Shown here: positions 24,701 to 36,714 of the stretch, one piece after another
How positions within the stretch are numbered: the first letter of the stretch is position 1
How the letters are laid out: the number at the start of each line of letters is the position of its first letter
Origin: Lindgomyces ingoldianus
Taxonomy: Eukaryota > Ascomycota > Dothideomycetes > Pleosporales > Lindgomycetaceae
NCBI RefSeq assembly: GCF_010093535.1
Contig: NW_022985227.1
Coordinates: forward strand, 16,924-80,923
Length of the DNA stretch: 64,000 bases
Reading direction: 5' to 3'
Translations under genes and position numbers: made by a program
Notes under the pieces: model-generated
Told to the model about the DNA's origin: nothing
Seen by the model: only the letters and a program-made list of their open reading frames with translations
The model's database searches: none

Positions 24701-24889
24701 CTGCTACAGATCAATGGTGATCCCGGCGTAGTAAGACGGTACTACTCCAGGAGATAGCATCTTCGTCACCGACACTAGGCAAAACCATATCATGTACAAA
24801 TAAATGCGCAGTGGATCGCCTCTGACTAGGGACAACGAGGAACTGCTAGATGATTGATAACCCAATGCTCTTGAATGACCAATCACCCG

Positions 24890-25715
24890 GAGCCTCCCCT
24901 ATTAGAATGCGACTAACTAACCCCGATCTTAGCGCTATTCAGCTGCCAGGACTATGATAAGACTAGATCGACGTCTAGATTAGGATAGCCTGATACACTA
25001 TTCGCCCCGGTTGCGTCCGGCTGCCCAATCAGGTTAGTTGTCCGACCGGGTCCGCACTACGATCGTCTAAGTGGCGACTGTGGGAACTATCGCAGGGCTG
25101 GTTATGGAGCTGATGGATGATAGAGGAGGGCGTATAGAGGCGCGAGCTGTCAATTAGGTGGCGAGAGCCAAACTTGCTCGATTGAGTTTAGATGTAAAGT
25201 CGAGAAAGCGAGAGAGAGCTCTGAGGCAACGAGATAGTAGATTAAATGGCGCTAGTCCTAACAAGGCAGGCACTAGTCCCCAATAAGAAACGAGTTCCCT
25301 GATGCGGGTCACGTGAACTGGTGAAGGATGTGCCAGGGGTGTTGTACTCGGAGCATATCCGAGGTAAACCGGACTGTAATTACAAGGCGAGAAGGGACAA
25401 GTTTTTCAAAGCCGAGTGAAAATGGGTGGTGAATGGTGAACGTGGAGCGTGAAAGGTGAACGTGAAGCGTGGATAGAGAAGGGCGAGGATGAAGATGGAG
25501 ATGAAGCGCAACACTAGAGGATGTTAGAACAGTACCGCTGAGACTGCAAACAATGTCTTTGAAAGAAGAACGCCTGCGGATTGACCTGTGAGCGAATTGC
25601 TGGCATCCAGCAGCGAATAAAAATATTCAAGAGTTTAATAGTCAAGTTAGATAATGACGCAAAACGCTCGCCTTCGAGACACACTCGCACGTCAAAATAA
25701 TACATTCGTCGCTTA
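24890..25715. other. Intergenic spacer with a short minisatellite
   Basis: Base-balanced with no gene. Around 25433-25480 the motif GGTGAACGTGRAGCGTG recurs in imperfect tandem (about 22-base period). It lies downstream of the minus-strand membrane-protein gene. Confidence 0.45.
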
Positions 25716-27902
25716 CTACAAGTACGACCTTCCGCTGACTGGTACGTCGACCGCAGAGCTCGCAAAACTACAATGGCCTATCACCTGCGCCCCATCTTCA
25801 CGATCAAGTGTAGTCACCGCTCCCCACTTCAATGGCTCGGTTTCATCATTGCCATCCTTTGGCGGATGACACGCAGCAGCGATCCCAACACTATGACTTC
25901 CAACTAAAGGCATGCCAGAGCCTTCTAGCCTCCTCCATCCGACACCAATTGCAAAGAAAATAACCAGCACGCCGACAATTAAGGTGCATATTATTGCAAG
26001 TGGCGAGTACCCGCAAGTTGACACCGACTCGGCTTCGTCCGCCTCCCCCCGCGAGTTCCACGTGTCAATGCTGGCGAGGAAGATACTCTGAGATAGAAGC
26101 CAGTGCAGCGTTGCGGATATTGCCATGAGGGGAAGACCGAGTCGGTATGGCAGCTGAAGGAAGTATGTAGCACGCTGGGCACCGGTGCGGTCGTGCGAGA
26201 CTCGTAGTGCCTTGCGGTGGGCTGAGTAGCTCGCCCACTCTGCAGCTAACTGCATACGAGTCAGGAGGTTATTGAGAGTGAGATAGAGACCGGATAGGAT
26301 GAGCTGGGGTGTGTTGGCCACGAGTACGTTGGATATAATCCCCCGAGTCCCTGTTTTCGGCACTTTCCACCCGTCTCCGGCAATTACAGTGTTGGTTGTG
26401 GCAGTGCCAAAGCCGAGACTGGCAATAGCAGAGAAAGAGCCCTGGCCGTAGGTTTTAAGTTTAGTGACGCCGTAGATGACAAGAAATAAGGCCAGGAGGA
26501 GGGACGCGCAATAGCTGATGAAAAAAGTTAGCATGAAATGGGGATGGAGAGGTCTTGGACATACAGGAGCAGGAAGCCGGCCCAACTCATACCCCCCGCT
26601 ACTTTCCAGCGGCGTTGAGCCTTCGGTTCAAATTGTTTTGGCGCTGCAGACCACCCAGAACGTCGGATATTCCGCCACTGCTTTCGAACATCCTCTTTGG
26701 TCCAGAGACAGCATCCTTTTGTGGATCGATCCGGTGTACGCAGGAATGAAGACACCGCATCACCGATGGTAATAAGGGGCTGATCAGTCAACAAGAAGCA
26801 GACTGCCACGATGCAGACCGTTTTCCCGAGGTTGGCAAGAATGACGACGATTCCAATGGCGAGGGTAAAGTTGACGCTACACACTTCTTCAACTTTCTGG
26901 CTCATACAACCGGACACCTTGTAACCGTTCACAGTCCAATTTCCTTCAGCAGCCTTAGAAATAGCTTGTGCCTTGTTGCAACCGGTGGATTCTCCTGCCC
27001 AATGGTCGCATATCCAGCCATACGGGTCGCGGTAATTGTATAATGGTTGAGCTGTATCATGGCTGTATGTTACCCAGTACAGGGAGGAGTTGCTGGTGAC
27101 GTTGTAGCTGTAGGTACTATTTGGAACCCTTGTATCGTTATACAAATGTTCCGAAATCAGGACCACATTACTACGATCAGTCATGTATGAGTTTGCATAT
27201 GCATCAATGCACGCTGTGAGATCCATTCTTTCGAACTGCGAACCATCGTCGTGCATGATACTAGACTGGATCTTTGCAGGGTCAGATCGGTAGATGACGG
27301 TCTCGTTGGAGGGTACCATATATGTGGTGAATGTTCCATTGGCCGGCTTGGACGTGAAGTTATATCTTACTTCATCCATCATGCGATAGGTACCGCCGGC
27401 GGGAAGATTGTATGAATCATACCAGGCTCCAGTTAGCCAGTCCTCGGAAGCAAAGTAGATGTCGTAATCGCGATTGACAAGTGTTGCGTAGAACATGGAA
27501 TTGAATCTCACAAGCGAGTCAGCGGTGTTTAATTAGATAGAGATAGGTAACTTACAAGAGATGGAGCGGCAAAGACGAAAGACCAAGAACCAGCCATAAC
27601 CAGCGCTTAAGTGGGGGAATGTATCTCAAATTCCTCAGGCTCTGGACCCCAACATCAAGCCAGCGTCCCCCTCGATGGGCAATTTCTATGTCCCTCCTAG
27701 TCGGCGCGCAGAGACATTGCATGCAATAATTGCTCGCACCTAGGAGAAGAGTGCTTAGAAGGTTGATGATGACGTGTATGCCTATGTTAAGCTGCTTCGC
27801 CATTTTGCAGTTCCCATGGTAAATGTGTCCATCGTTAGCCGAACTCCGCAATGATCCCCAGATGGTTAGGGAAATGTTCAGCAGGAGAACGCAAACTGAC
27901 AT
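25716..27902 (-). CDS. Multi-pass membrane protein with DUF6536-type domain
   Basis: A fungal-specific polytopic membrane protein; its function is unknown. Exons are about 27902-27556, 27506-26565 and 26514-25716. The introns of 49 and 50 bases have donors GTAAGT and GTATGT, branch points CTGAC and GCTAAC, and acceptors GAG and CAG. From the internal ATG at 27902 this gives 695 residues. The first exon carries the DUF6536 hallmark (LLSTLLLGASNYCMQCL, then a W-D/V-G-x-x-S-L-R-N-L stretch) with three membrane segments. An extracellular-type loop with about ten N-x-S/T sites follows, then LAIGIVVILANLGKTVCIVA and four further helices, with a polar tail after the last one (FFAIGVGWRRL). The frame stays open upstream of 27902 (...SWKPIHAAELRDGWRFGASLGAV) to a TAG near 28104, so the true N-terminus lies in a spliced 5' exon. 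No damage seen. Confidence 0.85.
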
Positions 27903-28165
27903 GACCGCACCGAGAGACGCACCGAAGCGCCATCCATCACGTAGCTCTGCTGCATGGATAGGTTTCCATGAGGGTGCTGCTGGTAAAGGCTTTGAAGTCC
28001 ATCTGTCCTTACTGTCATCCCCCAGCGACGAATGGAAATTAGCCAGCTCTATATTTGAGTTTGAATCAAGTAGGGTATATTCGGTGCTTTGGCGCTTGTT
28101 AGATGTCTCCTATCTGGAAGGCACCAGATGGAGGTGGAAGCTTACTCGTAGGCTGCATCGCGCAT
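27903..28165 (-). CDS. Probable 5' coding extension of the DUF6536 gene
   Basis: The frame of the gene above continues through 27903 to about 28103 and includes DGWRFGA, the usual lead into the first helix of the family. A short first exon could be ATGCGCGATGCAGCC... or ATGCAGCCTACGA, ending at donor GTAAGC (about 28145). Two acceptors are possible: CAAAG with a CTAAC branch point, or ATATAG. Each restores frame with a different ATG, and I cannot choose between them. Confidence 0.5.
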
Positions 28166-28200
28166 TGCTAATCTGCACACGAATTAATAAATGGTAGCAA

Positions 28201-30255
28201 TGCGCATCCGGCTCGACGGGTTGTGCTGGCGGCTAGGATGAGATGGAGAGCAGTCTTCGTTCACAGAAAGTGGCATTTTCAGATAATTTCAATGGAACCT
28301 GAAACGAGGCTGTGTTGCCCGCCTTACTCTGGGGGCCCCACTTTTGTCGTATTTTTTTTGGGAGAATTCTTGGCAACGGGGTGTTTTATGCGAGCCCTCC
28401 GAGCGGCTGGAGAGATGATCTGCAGGGCGGAATTGCTTGGCAAAACATGCTCGTGTACAAGATGCTTTATTCTCCGTTGAACAAGGGAGGGTGCCAAAAC
28501 CCGGCGCTAGGTGACCGGAGAGCGGACGCCGTTAATCTCACTTTTCGGGAAGGGAGGATATAATGTATGTCGTAATTTCATTGCTGACATCTGCTGACAT
28601 GATCTGAATCCTTATCGATAAGGAGATAACATCGACCATTCCGTCGTTTCCGAGGATTCGTCGCAATAATTCGAGCGAAACGATCGGGAAGCTTGCCCCA
28701 AGCAGGTTCGCGCTGAGGGCTCCAATAGCTAACGTGTGGTCTCGTTTTAAGGTGCGATGGGCAACTATTCCCCATGCAACAATCATCCGTATATTTCGAT
28801 GCCACCGTTAGGATTTTGAATTTTCTTTTCTAAAGCTTAACTCCTGCACGGGCCACTATTGGCTCCCAACATCATGGAGCCCCAGACCTAAACCCCAGAC
28901 ATGGGGTGACACGGTAACACGAGCAGGATGAATGGCGACCCGACCCAGCTTAATAATTGAACATAATCATGTAAGGCTGCATACTTTTCGCTCAGCCTTG
29001 CAGCGACACCTTATTTTGGTTCAGTTGGCAGTTTGTCTCGTGGGCCCGCTGCACAGCCCCAAGCAGAGAGTCAAAGCCTTGCATGCACCCGCAGAGCCGG
29101 GAGCGACTCAGCACCACGCTAATCGTTAGTTGCTTAACCTAATTCTGCTCGATAATCGTGAATCAATGTACTTGGCTTCGAGACTATAAGATACCAAATA
29201 TTTCATGCAGCCTTGAGACGACACCTAAATATCATGAATCCCCTGGAATTCATCCGACATGAAGGGCCAATATATGTCGCGACGACTTCCATCCTAAATT
29301 GCAAGTGCCCGTGCTCGCCCGAGGTCGTCGAAACCTACTCGAGTCGTTCGTTGTATTTAAGTAGCGAAACCAATTTCCCTTCGTGTTTCCACTCGTTGCA
29401 CGCTATCATCTGCCAGTGCTTCATAAGACCAGCAGCCGCTCTCGAGCAACATCAGTTCCGAACTCGAATGGCTCATATACCACCAGGCATAGAGATGGTT
29501 CGTCAACCGAATAAGCTTTCCCCAACATTGGCACTAATGCAGCAATGCTTCGGCCACGGCTCCATTTTAACCTCAAGTCCTCAAATCCCAGGATGTTATT
29601 AAGGACGCTTCGATATACAGATGTAGAAGAGTAACGTACGAAATTCATCATTGCTATCTTTCCGACCAATAAAAATATCGGGAACTTTCGTATCAATCAC
29701 GCCAGAAATTATGCCGGCAATTACACCGGTACACTATATAGTCGCTCTACTGCATCATGTTCGAGATTCTGATACACGCACTCGCTAGAGGAGCAGAGGA
29801 GGAAGGGAAAATTGGCAGTGGAAGCGTTTGAAAAGGCATCGAAGCAAGACAGAGGCGGGGAGGCTTATTATGCGGATCCAGAGCATCGAGCAACGCCGAA
29901 ACGCTGCGTAGTCGCTCCGTCTTCTTTACAGTTCAATTGTGCCCCTATTCCCGTTACTTCTCGCAGGGGTATTCATCAAATCTACGTCTGCTCCGGCCCT
30001 AGCTTAGGCGTTGTTGTACAATTCCGTTCCGGCTTGTGCATGGGGGGAGTATTTGCTTGTCAAACTATATAGAGTTGCTAACGATTAGTAGTGGAATCTA
30101 TTTAAGCTTAATTGATTCAATTCTCGCCGTAGAATTTTACTCTTTATTATCCTTCTCTCTTACTAGACTTCTAACTAGATTGTACAAAGGACTATACACT
30201 CTCTCCCTTACCTCCTCTTTCTCTCTAAGACCCTTTATTACTGTTAGAAAACACC
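28201..30255. other. Intergenic region, no supported gene
   Basis: Base-balanced. Several 60-150 codon frames exist on both strands, the best of them at 28538-28786 (minus, ...TLAIGALSANLLG...). None has a recognisable domain, consistent splice sites or a convincing start. It likely includes the promoter of the DUF6536 gene at its left end. Confidence 0.4.
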
Positions 30256-30257
30256 TA

Positions 30258-30475
30258 GTGCAAGGACGGAGCTCTGTACCACTGCGCCAATACAACGAAA
30301 AGGTGCGAATAATCAACCAACAGTTAACCTACGTACAGAATAGTATATGTAAGGCCGAGATGGCGCTTACGTGCGACAGGTATATATACTATTCTGCACC
30401 CGAAAATCAACGTTGGTTGATTATTCGTACCTTTTGGTTGTATTGGCGGAGTGGTGCGGAGCCCCGTCCTTACAG
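30258..30475. mobile_element. 218-bp hairpin MITE
   Basis: Arms of about 95 bases are inverted around a ~30-base centre. The left arm starts GTGCAAGGACGG and the right ends CCGTCCTTACAG; both contain a GTTGGTTGATTATTCG-type core. It is flanked by TA (30256-30257 and 30476-30477), which suggests a Tc1/mariner-mobilised MITE. There is no coding capacity and little RIP. Confidence 0.75.
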
Positions 30476-30699
30476 TATATATTCCTGTTGCACATAAGTG
30501 CTGTCTTAGCCCTATACCTAGTAATAAAAGGTTAATATACACTATAAGTAAGTTGTGTACACACCTAAGTTGTTTACTTTTGCTAAGACCTTACTACACT
30601 ACTTTTTTTATACTAATGCATTTCTAACACTACTTAGACATGCTAAAAGAATATTAGACATAGCTTATGCTTGAAGCTTTTAAATAAAATATTACACTT

Positions 30700-30810
30700 T
30701 GTAACAATTCTCATAAATCGTTCTATCTCGGGTTGCCCGGAACCGATCCGGAAGGTCCTAGTATCGGCCCCGACCCTGACCTTGCCCCGACCCTGCACTG
30801 CCCCCTGCCC
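30700..30810 (+). repeat. Truncated LTR fragment (TGTAAC family)
   Basis: It starts TGTAACAATTCTCATAAATCG and ends CCCCCTGCCC, corresponding to the first third of the LTR at 30905. The right end and target duplication are missing. Confidence 0.65.
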
Positions 30811-30904
30811 TAAGTAGTGCTATTAGAAGTGCATTAGTGTAAGAAAAGTAGTTCAGTGTAGTCTTAGTAAAGTCAGCAACTTAAGTGTGTAAGTAACTCA
30901 CCTA

Positions 30905-31193
30905 TGTAACGATTCTCATGAATCGTTCCATCTCGGGCGTCCCGGAACCTCCGGAAGGCCCCCGTATCGGCCCCGACCCCGACCTGGCCCCGACCCCTGC
31001 TGTTACCCCTATTCCCTCATGTATTTAGTCGCACCTCGCCCCCGTAGCTAGCTTGGTAGTTTTCTGATATCCTTTCGTACAAGGCCTATAGGTGTCAATG
31101 GCATTCCCAGGTTCCGAGTCCCCACGCACTCCCATATGCCTCTGAGTGGATTCCCACCGCATTCGGACCCATTGTCTTGCCTGTGCCGTTACA
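30905..31193 (+). repeat. Solo LTR (TGTAAC family) with target duplication ACCTA
   Basis: 289 bases from TGTAACGATTC to GCCGTTACA, flanked by ACCTA (30900-30904 and 31194-31198). It interrupts the TIR of the fold-back element: removing it plus one ACCTA rejoins the TIR sequence. It is largely unmutated and serves as the reference for the split copy at 2875-12566. Confidence 0.9.
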
Positions 31194-32354
31194 ACCTATA
31201 GAGTATGTTATAAACTATAAGTATTATTAATAAATTATCTTTAAACTTAACAATAATGCCTAAGTATATTAGCATTTACTACTAGTACCTTATATAAAAT
31301 ATTTAAAAAAAAATTAAAGTTAACGTACCTAACGGGTTGGCCGGCCACACAGGTTGGCTAGCTACTTTTGCTAAGCCCCTACCACACTCTACCTATCTAC
31401 ATAATGCCTTAACAACAACACTAGATTAAATTTTCTAAAGAATGTTAGATACAGCTTACTTTTTAAGCTTTTAAATAAAACTTAAAACTCTTCTTACAAC
31501 ACGCTGCAGCTATTTATAATGTCTTTTACACAACACTAAGCAATTAACGCGCTAGACAGCCTTTAGAAGTAGAATGCTAGCCTAAATTAAAAAATCTAAC
31601 TAAGCTTAAAAAAAAGGTAGTTGTTAAGTATATACTTAAGCTTATTATCTACAGATTTCTTTTTAAGCTTACAGCTATAGCTAATATAGCTAATTCCTTA
31701 CGCGCAGAGTGTAATCTAGGCTAGGTTAGCTTAAACTAGCCTAGTATATAAGTTAATTACTGCCCTAGGTTTATAATAAAGTTTAATTATAAGTATAATT
31801 ATAAAAAAGCACTTTATAAAGATCTAAAGGTTATCTAGAGCTATTTTTACCTAGTAGCTAATATAAAAGCTAAGTATAGTATTTAGAATAAAGACATGTA
31901 TAACTTTAATAAGTTAGGCTTTATAATAGGCTAGATATTAACTAGAGTAGTTATTATAGCTTTAAAGAAATAAGGACAGCTAAAGGTAATATAGTAAGGT
32001 AATAGAAAGTAGATAATAGTTATTTAGAGTATTAACATAATAAGGTAGGCTATTCTACTTTTAATTATCTTTAAGGGCTGCTATTACCTCTTTGCCTAGT
32101 ATAAAAAAAATCTGCTTTAGAACTAGGTTATTATAGTCTCTAAAAACAGCTAGATAATAAATAAGCTTAGGCTGCAGTAGTTAAAGCACTTTAATAAGCA
32201 TATAAAAAAAAGGGTTATAAGCGCTTATTAGCTTTTTATTATTAATAGCTATAAAAGCTATAACTTACTTAATTTCTAGCAGTACTATAAAAAAAATAAG
32301 ATTATTACTATTTATATGCTTTTACACTTATTGCACTTTCTATAGCCTCTTAAT

Positions 32355-32716
32355 TGTAACAGCGCAGGCAAGACAATAGGTCTAAATGCAGTAGGAGTCC
32401 ACTTAGAGGCATATAGGAGTGCGTGGGGACTCTGAACCTAGGAATGCTATTAACACCTATGGCCTTGTACAAAAGGATATCAGAAAACTACTAAGCTAGC
32501 TACAGAGGCGAGGTGCGACTAAATACATAAGGGAATAGGGGTAACAGCAGGGGGCAGGGCATAGTTGGGGCCAGGTCGAGGTCGGGGCTGATACGGGGGC
32601 CTTCTAGAGGTTCCAGGCGACCTAACAATTTATAAGAATTAAGTTAGAGTTAGAGCTAATACAGGGACCCTTTAGATAGGTTCTAGGCGACCTAAAATAG
32701 AACAAGAATTGTTACA
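32355..32716 (-). repeat. LTR, left copy
   Basis: 362 bases with moderate RIP. It shares target duplication TTAAT with the right copy. Confidence 0.85.
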
Positions 32717-33569
32717 CTACCCCCTCTCTCTGTAGACTAATAGTCTCTATTAGTAGTAATTATAGTACAAAGTATCGCTGTCATGTCCTCTGCCTTCTTA
32801 AACTAAAACTAGTCTAATTTAGCTAGGTGTCCTTGCCAAGTATTCCTTCGCACTGCCAACGGTGTCCTCCAAACCAAACACCATGCGTGCGCGCCTGTTC
32901 TAATAGTGATCTGTATAGATGTCTAGCCTGTTAAGAACTAAAGCTTGCTATTGTTCTTTGCTATCTATGCAGTTATTAATTTTAGGCGTGCGTTTAGTAA
33001 AGTGACATTTAGGCGTTGTTAGAGGTGCCTTAAAGGTCTCTTACTATAGAGTAGCAGTAGTAATTTAAGGCATTATTAGGGGTAATTTAGTAGTAGCCTA
33101 GCAGTGTTTTAGTGGATTAGCTGCTTAAGCTGTGCTTGTAGTTAAGCATAGATATACTGCTAGGGGTTAACTCTAAATTAAGTGGGTCTAGCTTTAGGTC
33201 CTGCAGACGCAGGTTTAGCTGTTAACAAAGTAGTGGTTAGTAGTTAGAGGTTAAAAGTTAGGCATTAGCAGTTGTCTCTAATCCTAATAAGTTATTAGTA
33301 GTCTCTAAGTTTCTACCTTAGCGCATTTTTTATAACTTTTCTAAAGGCAATCCTAATTGCATAGAGATAGGAAGTTCTAAACCTAAAGGCTTTAGTTAAC
33401 TAAAGGTTAATAGGATCTAGTCTATAGACTAAATAGTTTAATATAACTGTGTGTAAGTATTATAACCTAAACTAAATTAGACACGTCTTAGGCTTAGATA
33501 TAGTTAAACAAATAATTAGTGCAATATTGTACAAGGCTGTCACTAGTAAAAGCAAGTTTTCTAATATAA

Positions 33570-33932
33570 TGTAACAGCGCAGGCAAGACAATAGGTCTAA
33601 ATGCGGTGGGAGTTCACTTAGAGGCATATGGGAGTGCGTGGGGACTCTGAACCTGGGAATGCTATTAACACCTATAGGCCTTGTACAAAAGGATATCAGA
33701 AAACTACTAAGCTAGCTACAGGGGCGAGGTGCGACTAAATACATAAGGGAATAGGGGTAACAGCAGGGGGCAGGGCATAGTCGAGGCCAGGTCGAGGTCG
33801 GGGCCGATACGGGGGCCTTCCGGAGGTTCCGGGCGACCTGACGATTCATGAGAATCGAGTCAGGGTCGGAGCTGATACGGGGACCCTTCGGATAGGTTCC
33901 GGGCGACCCAAGATGGAACGAGAATCGTTACA
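33570..33932 (-). repeat. LTR, right copy
   Basis: 363 bases ending GAATCGTTACA, less mutated than the left copy. Confidence 0.85.
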
Positions 33933-35339
33933 TTAATGTAAGTTATTTTGCCCCTTTAAAAAAGATGTATAAGCGCTAGGCTAAAGATCTTATATGGAAC
34001 TAGATTACTTATATTATAAAACTTAAGTTCTTACTATGCTTTATACGCGCTTATAATGCAGTAATTACTTTTAGTAATATTTAAAAAGGGTTTTAAGGCG
34101 CTAGTTTAGTCTTATTTAACCTAGAATAGGTTAAAATAGCTTTTAACATCTAGTTAAGTACTCTATTACTACTACTACCTATTAATAATAAGCTCTAGCA
34201 GTTATAAACTCTAAGTAATACTCTTAAATTTAGGTTATAATTAATGCTTATAAAGGCAAAGATTTAGAGGCATATAGATAGCTTACTAACATCTATAGTA
34301 GAGGCCTTTAAGAAGGTTTTAAAAAGGGCAGCAATTATTACACATAAGCTAGTGTTAGCATAAAAAGAGATTATAGAGCTTTAAGTACTAAATAAGGCTG
34401 CCACGCAACATAGATTGCATAAAAAAAAGTAGATTTAGGCAAAAAAGACCTTAATAGTTGAGAATAAGGCTTGTCTAACTACTCTAAAGGAGTTTAGAGC
34501 GCGTAGTAATAGAAAAAAGCTAAAGACACAGGTACGCGCTAAAGAAGGTAAGCTAAGTTAAAAGTAATATAGGCAGTGTAATTAGACTAGGCATAACTTG
34601 CGTACGTGTAAGAAAGTAGTAGAAGTAGACTCTAAATAATATCTTGTGTTGTATTGCTTTATACAGGGCTAAAGTAGGCTGTTTTGCGCTAGAATAGAGT
34701 GGTTTTAGTAGGGGCTTGGCAAAAGTGGCCGGCTAACCCGTGTGGCCGGCCAACCCGTTAGGTACGTTACTACTTAATAAAAATAATTAATAAAAGAATT
34801 ACGCTATATATAGTATATAAATGCTACATTAAATAAGCTATCTAAGAAGGTGTGTTGCATTTCTAGTATAGAAGTGTTACGGTCTATGGTTGGACCGACG
34901 TAACTCCACCCGTGGTGCTCCACAATCTGGCTAGCCTAGGGCAGGGCTCGCTTATGGACCAATCGGAGGACACGGAAGCAGCGCAGCTGCCTGCGATGAT
35001 GGAGGAGTGTATCATCCAGTAGGAGGGCAGGGCGCAGCCCAGCTGACCTGGGCCACTTACCTCGGCTAAGGTGACTTGGCAAGCCACATTTTTTTGCCAC
35101 GTTAGCTGAAAACCGCATCAGGTCAGCTAAATGTTAAAATGCTGCCTTGCCGCAACAGAAAATTTTTTAGAAGTGTTATCTTAATATTATAGACTAACGT
35201 ACTTCATGGGCGAGTCGCTCACACACCCGAGTCGCTCACTTTTGCCAAGACCCCACCCCAACAAACTCTATTATGGCCCATAACAACCCGCTCTGGCACT
35301 ATATAGTACAGTACAGCCTAGAATATTATTTAGATACTA

Positions 35340-36714
35340 CTTCTGCTTCTTGCTTACACGTTTGCGCGTTATGCCTAGTCTAATTGCACTGTCTGCAGCG
35401 CCTTTAGGATAGCTTACCTACTTTAGCTTACACCTGCTTCTTTGCCTTCTTCCTGTCACTGCGCGCCTTAAACTCCTTTAGAGCTGTTAAGCGTAGGCTT
35501 TTTTAAATTATTAAGGTCTTTTCTACTTTAATTTACTTTCTTTTATGTAATTTATGTTGCGTAGCAGCCTTATTAGCTGCTTAAAGCTTAGTAATTTCCT
35601 ATTACACTAACACTAGCTTATGTGTAATTATTGCTGCCCCCTTTAAAACCTTCTTAAACGCCTTAACTATAGAAGTTAGTAAACTATTTATATGCTTCTA
35701 AATTCTTATTTTTATAAGCATTAATTATAACCTAAGTTTTAGGGTATTACTTAGGGTTTACAACTGCTAGGGCTTATTATATATAGGTAGTAGTAGTAAT
35801 AGAGTGCGCAACTTTACATTAAGGCCTATTATAACCTGTTATAGGTTAAAAGGAACTAATCTAGCGCCTTAGAACCCTTTTTAAATATTACTAGAAGTAA
35901 TTACAGCATTATAGGCTACTTTAAAGCATAGTAGGAACTTTATTTTTATAATATAGGTAATCTAGTTACGCATAAGGTTTTTAGCTTAGCGCCTATACGC
36001 CTTCTTTAAAGAAGTAAAACAACCTACATTAAGTAGCTATAAAAAGTGTAATAAGTAAAAAAGTATGTAGATAGTAATAATCTTATTATCCTTATAGTAT
36101 TACTAGAAATAAAGTAAGTTATAGCTTTTATAGCTGTTAATAACTAGCAGACAGTAGCTGCTAATAGTACGCTTCTTTATATGCGCGTTAAAGTGCTTTA
36201 ACTAGTCTAGACTAAGCTAATTAGTAGTCTAGCTGCGCTTAGAGATTATAATAACCTAATTCTAGAGTAGATTTTCCTTCTTATACTAGTTTAAAAGGTA
36301 GTTGCTACTCTAGAAGATAATAAAAGGCAGAATAGCCTACCCTTTAGCATTAATGCCCTAGATAGCTGTTGTCTACTCCTAGTTACCTAGCTAGACTGCT
36401 TTTAGCTGTCCTTGTCTCTCTAAACCTGTAACAACTGCTCTAGTAGATATTTAGCCTATTATAAACCCTGTCTTGTTAAAGTTGTACGTGTTGTTATCCT
36501 AGATGCTATACTTAGCTTTAATATTCTCTATAAGGTTAAACTAGCCTTAAATTACTGCAGGATCCTTACAGAGAGCTCTCTTATAGTTATACTTGCGCTT
36601 AAACTTTACTTTAAGCTTTAAGTAACGCTTAACAAACATATTAGGCTAGTTTATGCTAATATAGCCTATATTGTGCTTAGCGCGCAAAGAATTAGCCATA
36701 TTAGTGTTACAATC
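35340..36714 (-). pseudogene. Fot1-type transposase remnant, C-terminal part
   Basis: On the minus strand, 35640-35380 reads a basic region (FKARSDRKKAKKQV) followed by CRQCN.TRHNAQTCKQEAE, a zinc-knuckle-like tail as known from fungal Fot1 transposases. The rest has many stops. The N-terminal part would lie beyond the gypsy insertion, at about 48508-48780. It is inactive. Confidence 0.65.

Larger units (their letters stand above)
30532..31211. mobile_element. Small Fot1-derived fold-back element with LTR insertions
   Basis: The left arm (from TAATATACAC through ACACACCTAAGTTG... to about 30699) and the right arm (30811-30904 plus 31194-31211, ending GAGTATGTTATA) match the ends of the element at 53776-54875. 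The right arm is interrupted by a complete solo LTR (30905-31193). The centre is replaced by a fragment of the same LTR family. Confidence 0.65.
32355..33932 (-). mobile_element. Short non-autonomous LTR element
   Basis: LTRs of 362 and 363 bases (32355-32716, 33570-33932) read TGTAACAGCGC...GTTACA, the reverse orientation of the solo LTR at 30905. They are flanked by TTAAT (32350-32354, 33933-33937). The 850-base interior is a deleted version of the gag-bearing element at 3070-12446. The right LTR is only lightly mutated over its last ~180 bases. Confidence 0.88.
31323..34767 (+). mobile_element. Fot1/pogo-like transposon C with an LTR element inside
   Basis: TIRs start ACGTACCTAACGGGTTGGCC and are flanked by TA (31321-31322, 34768-34769). 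Without the inserted LTR element (32355-33932) and its duplication, it is 1862 bases, the length of copy B. Around 31900-31960 a frame reads MYNFNKLGF.IG, the pogo transposase block. The interior aligns with B throughout, but the outer ~50 bases of the TIR differ from those of B and D. Coding capacity is destroyed. Confidence 0.85.

Noticed and set aside
28538..28805. Overlapping minus frames with hydrophobic stretches
   Set aside because: Two frames overlap each other and neither has a recognisable domain or splice context.
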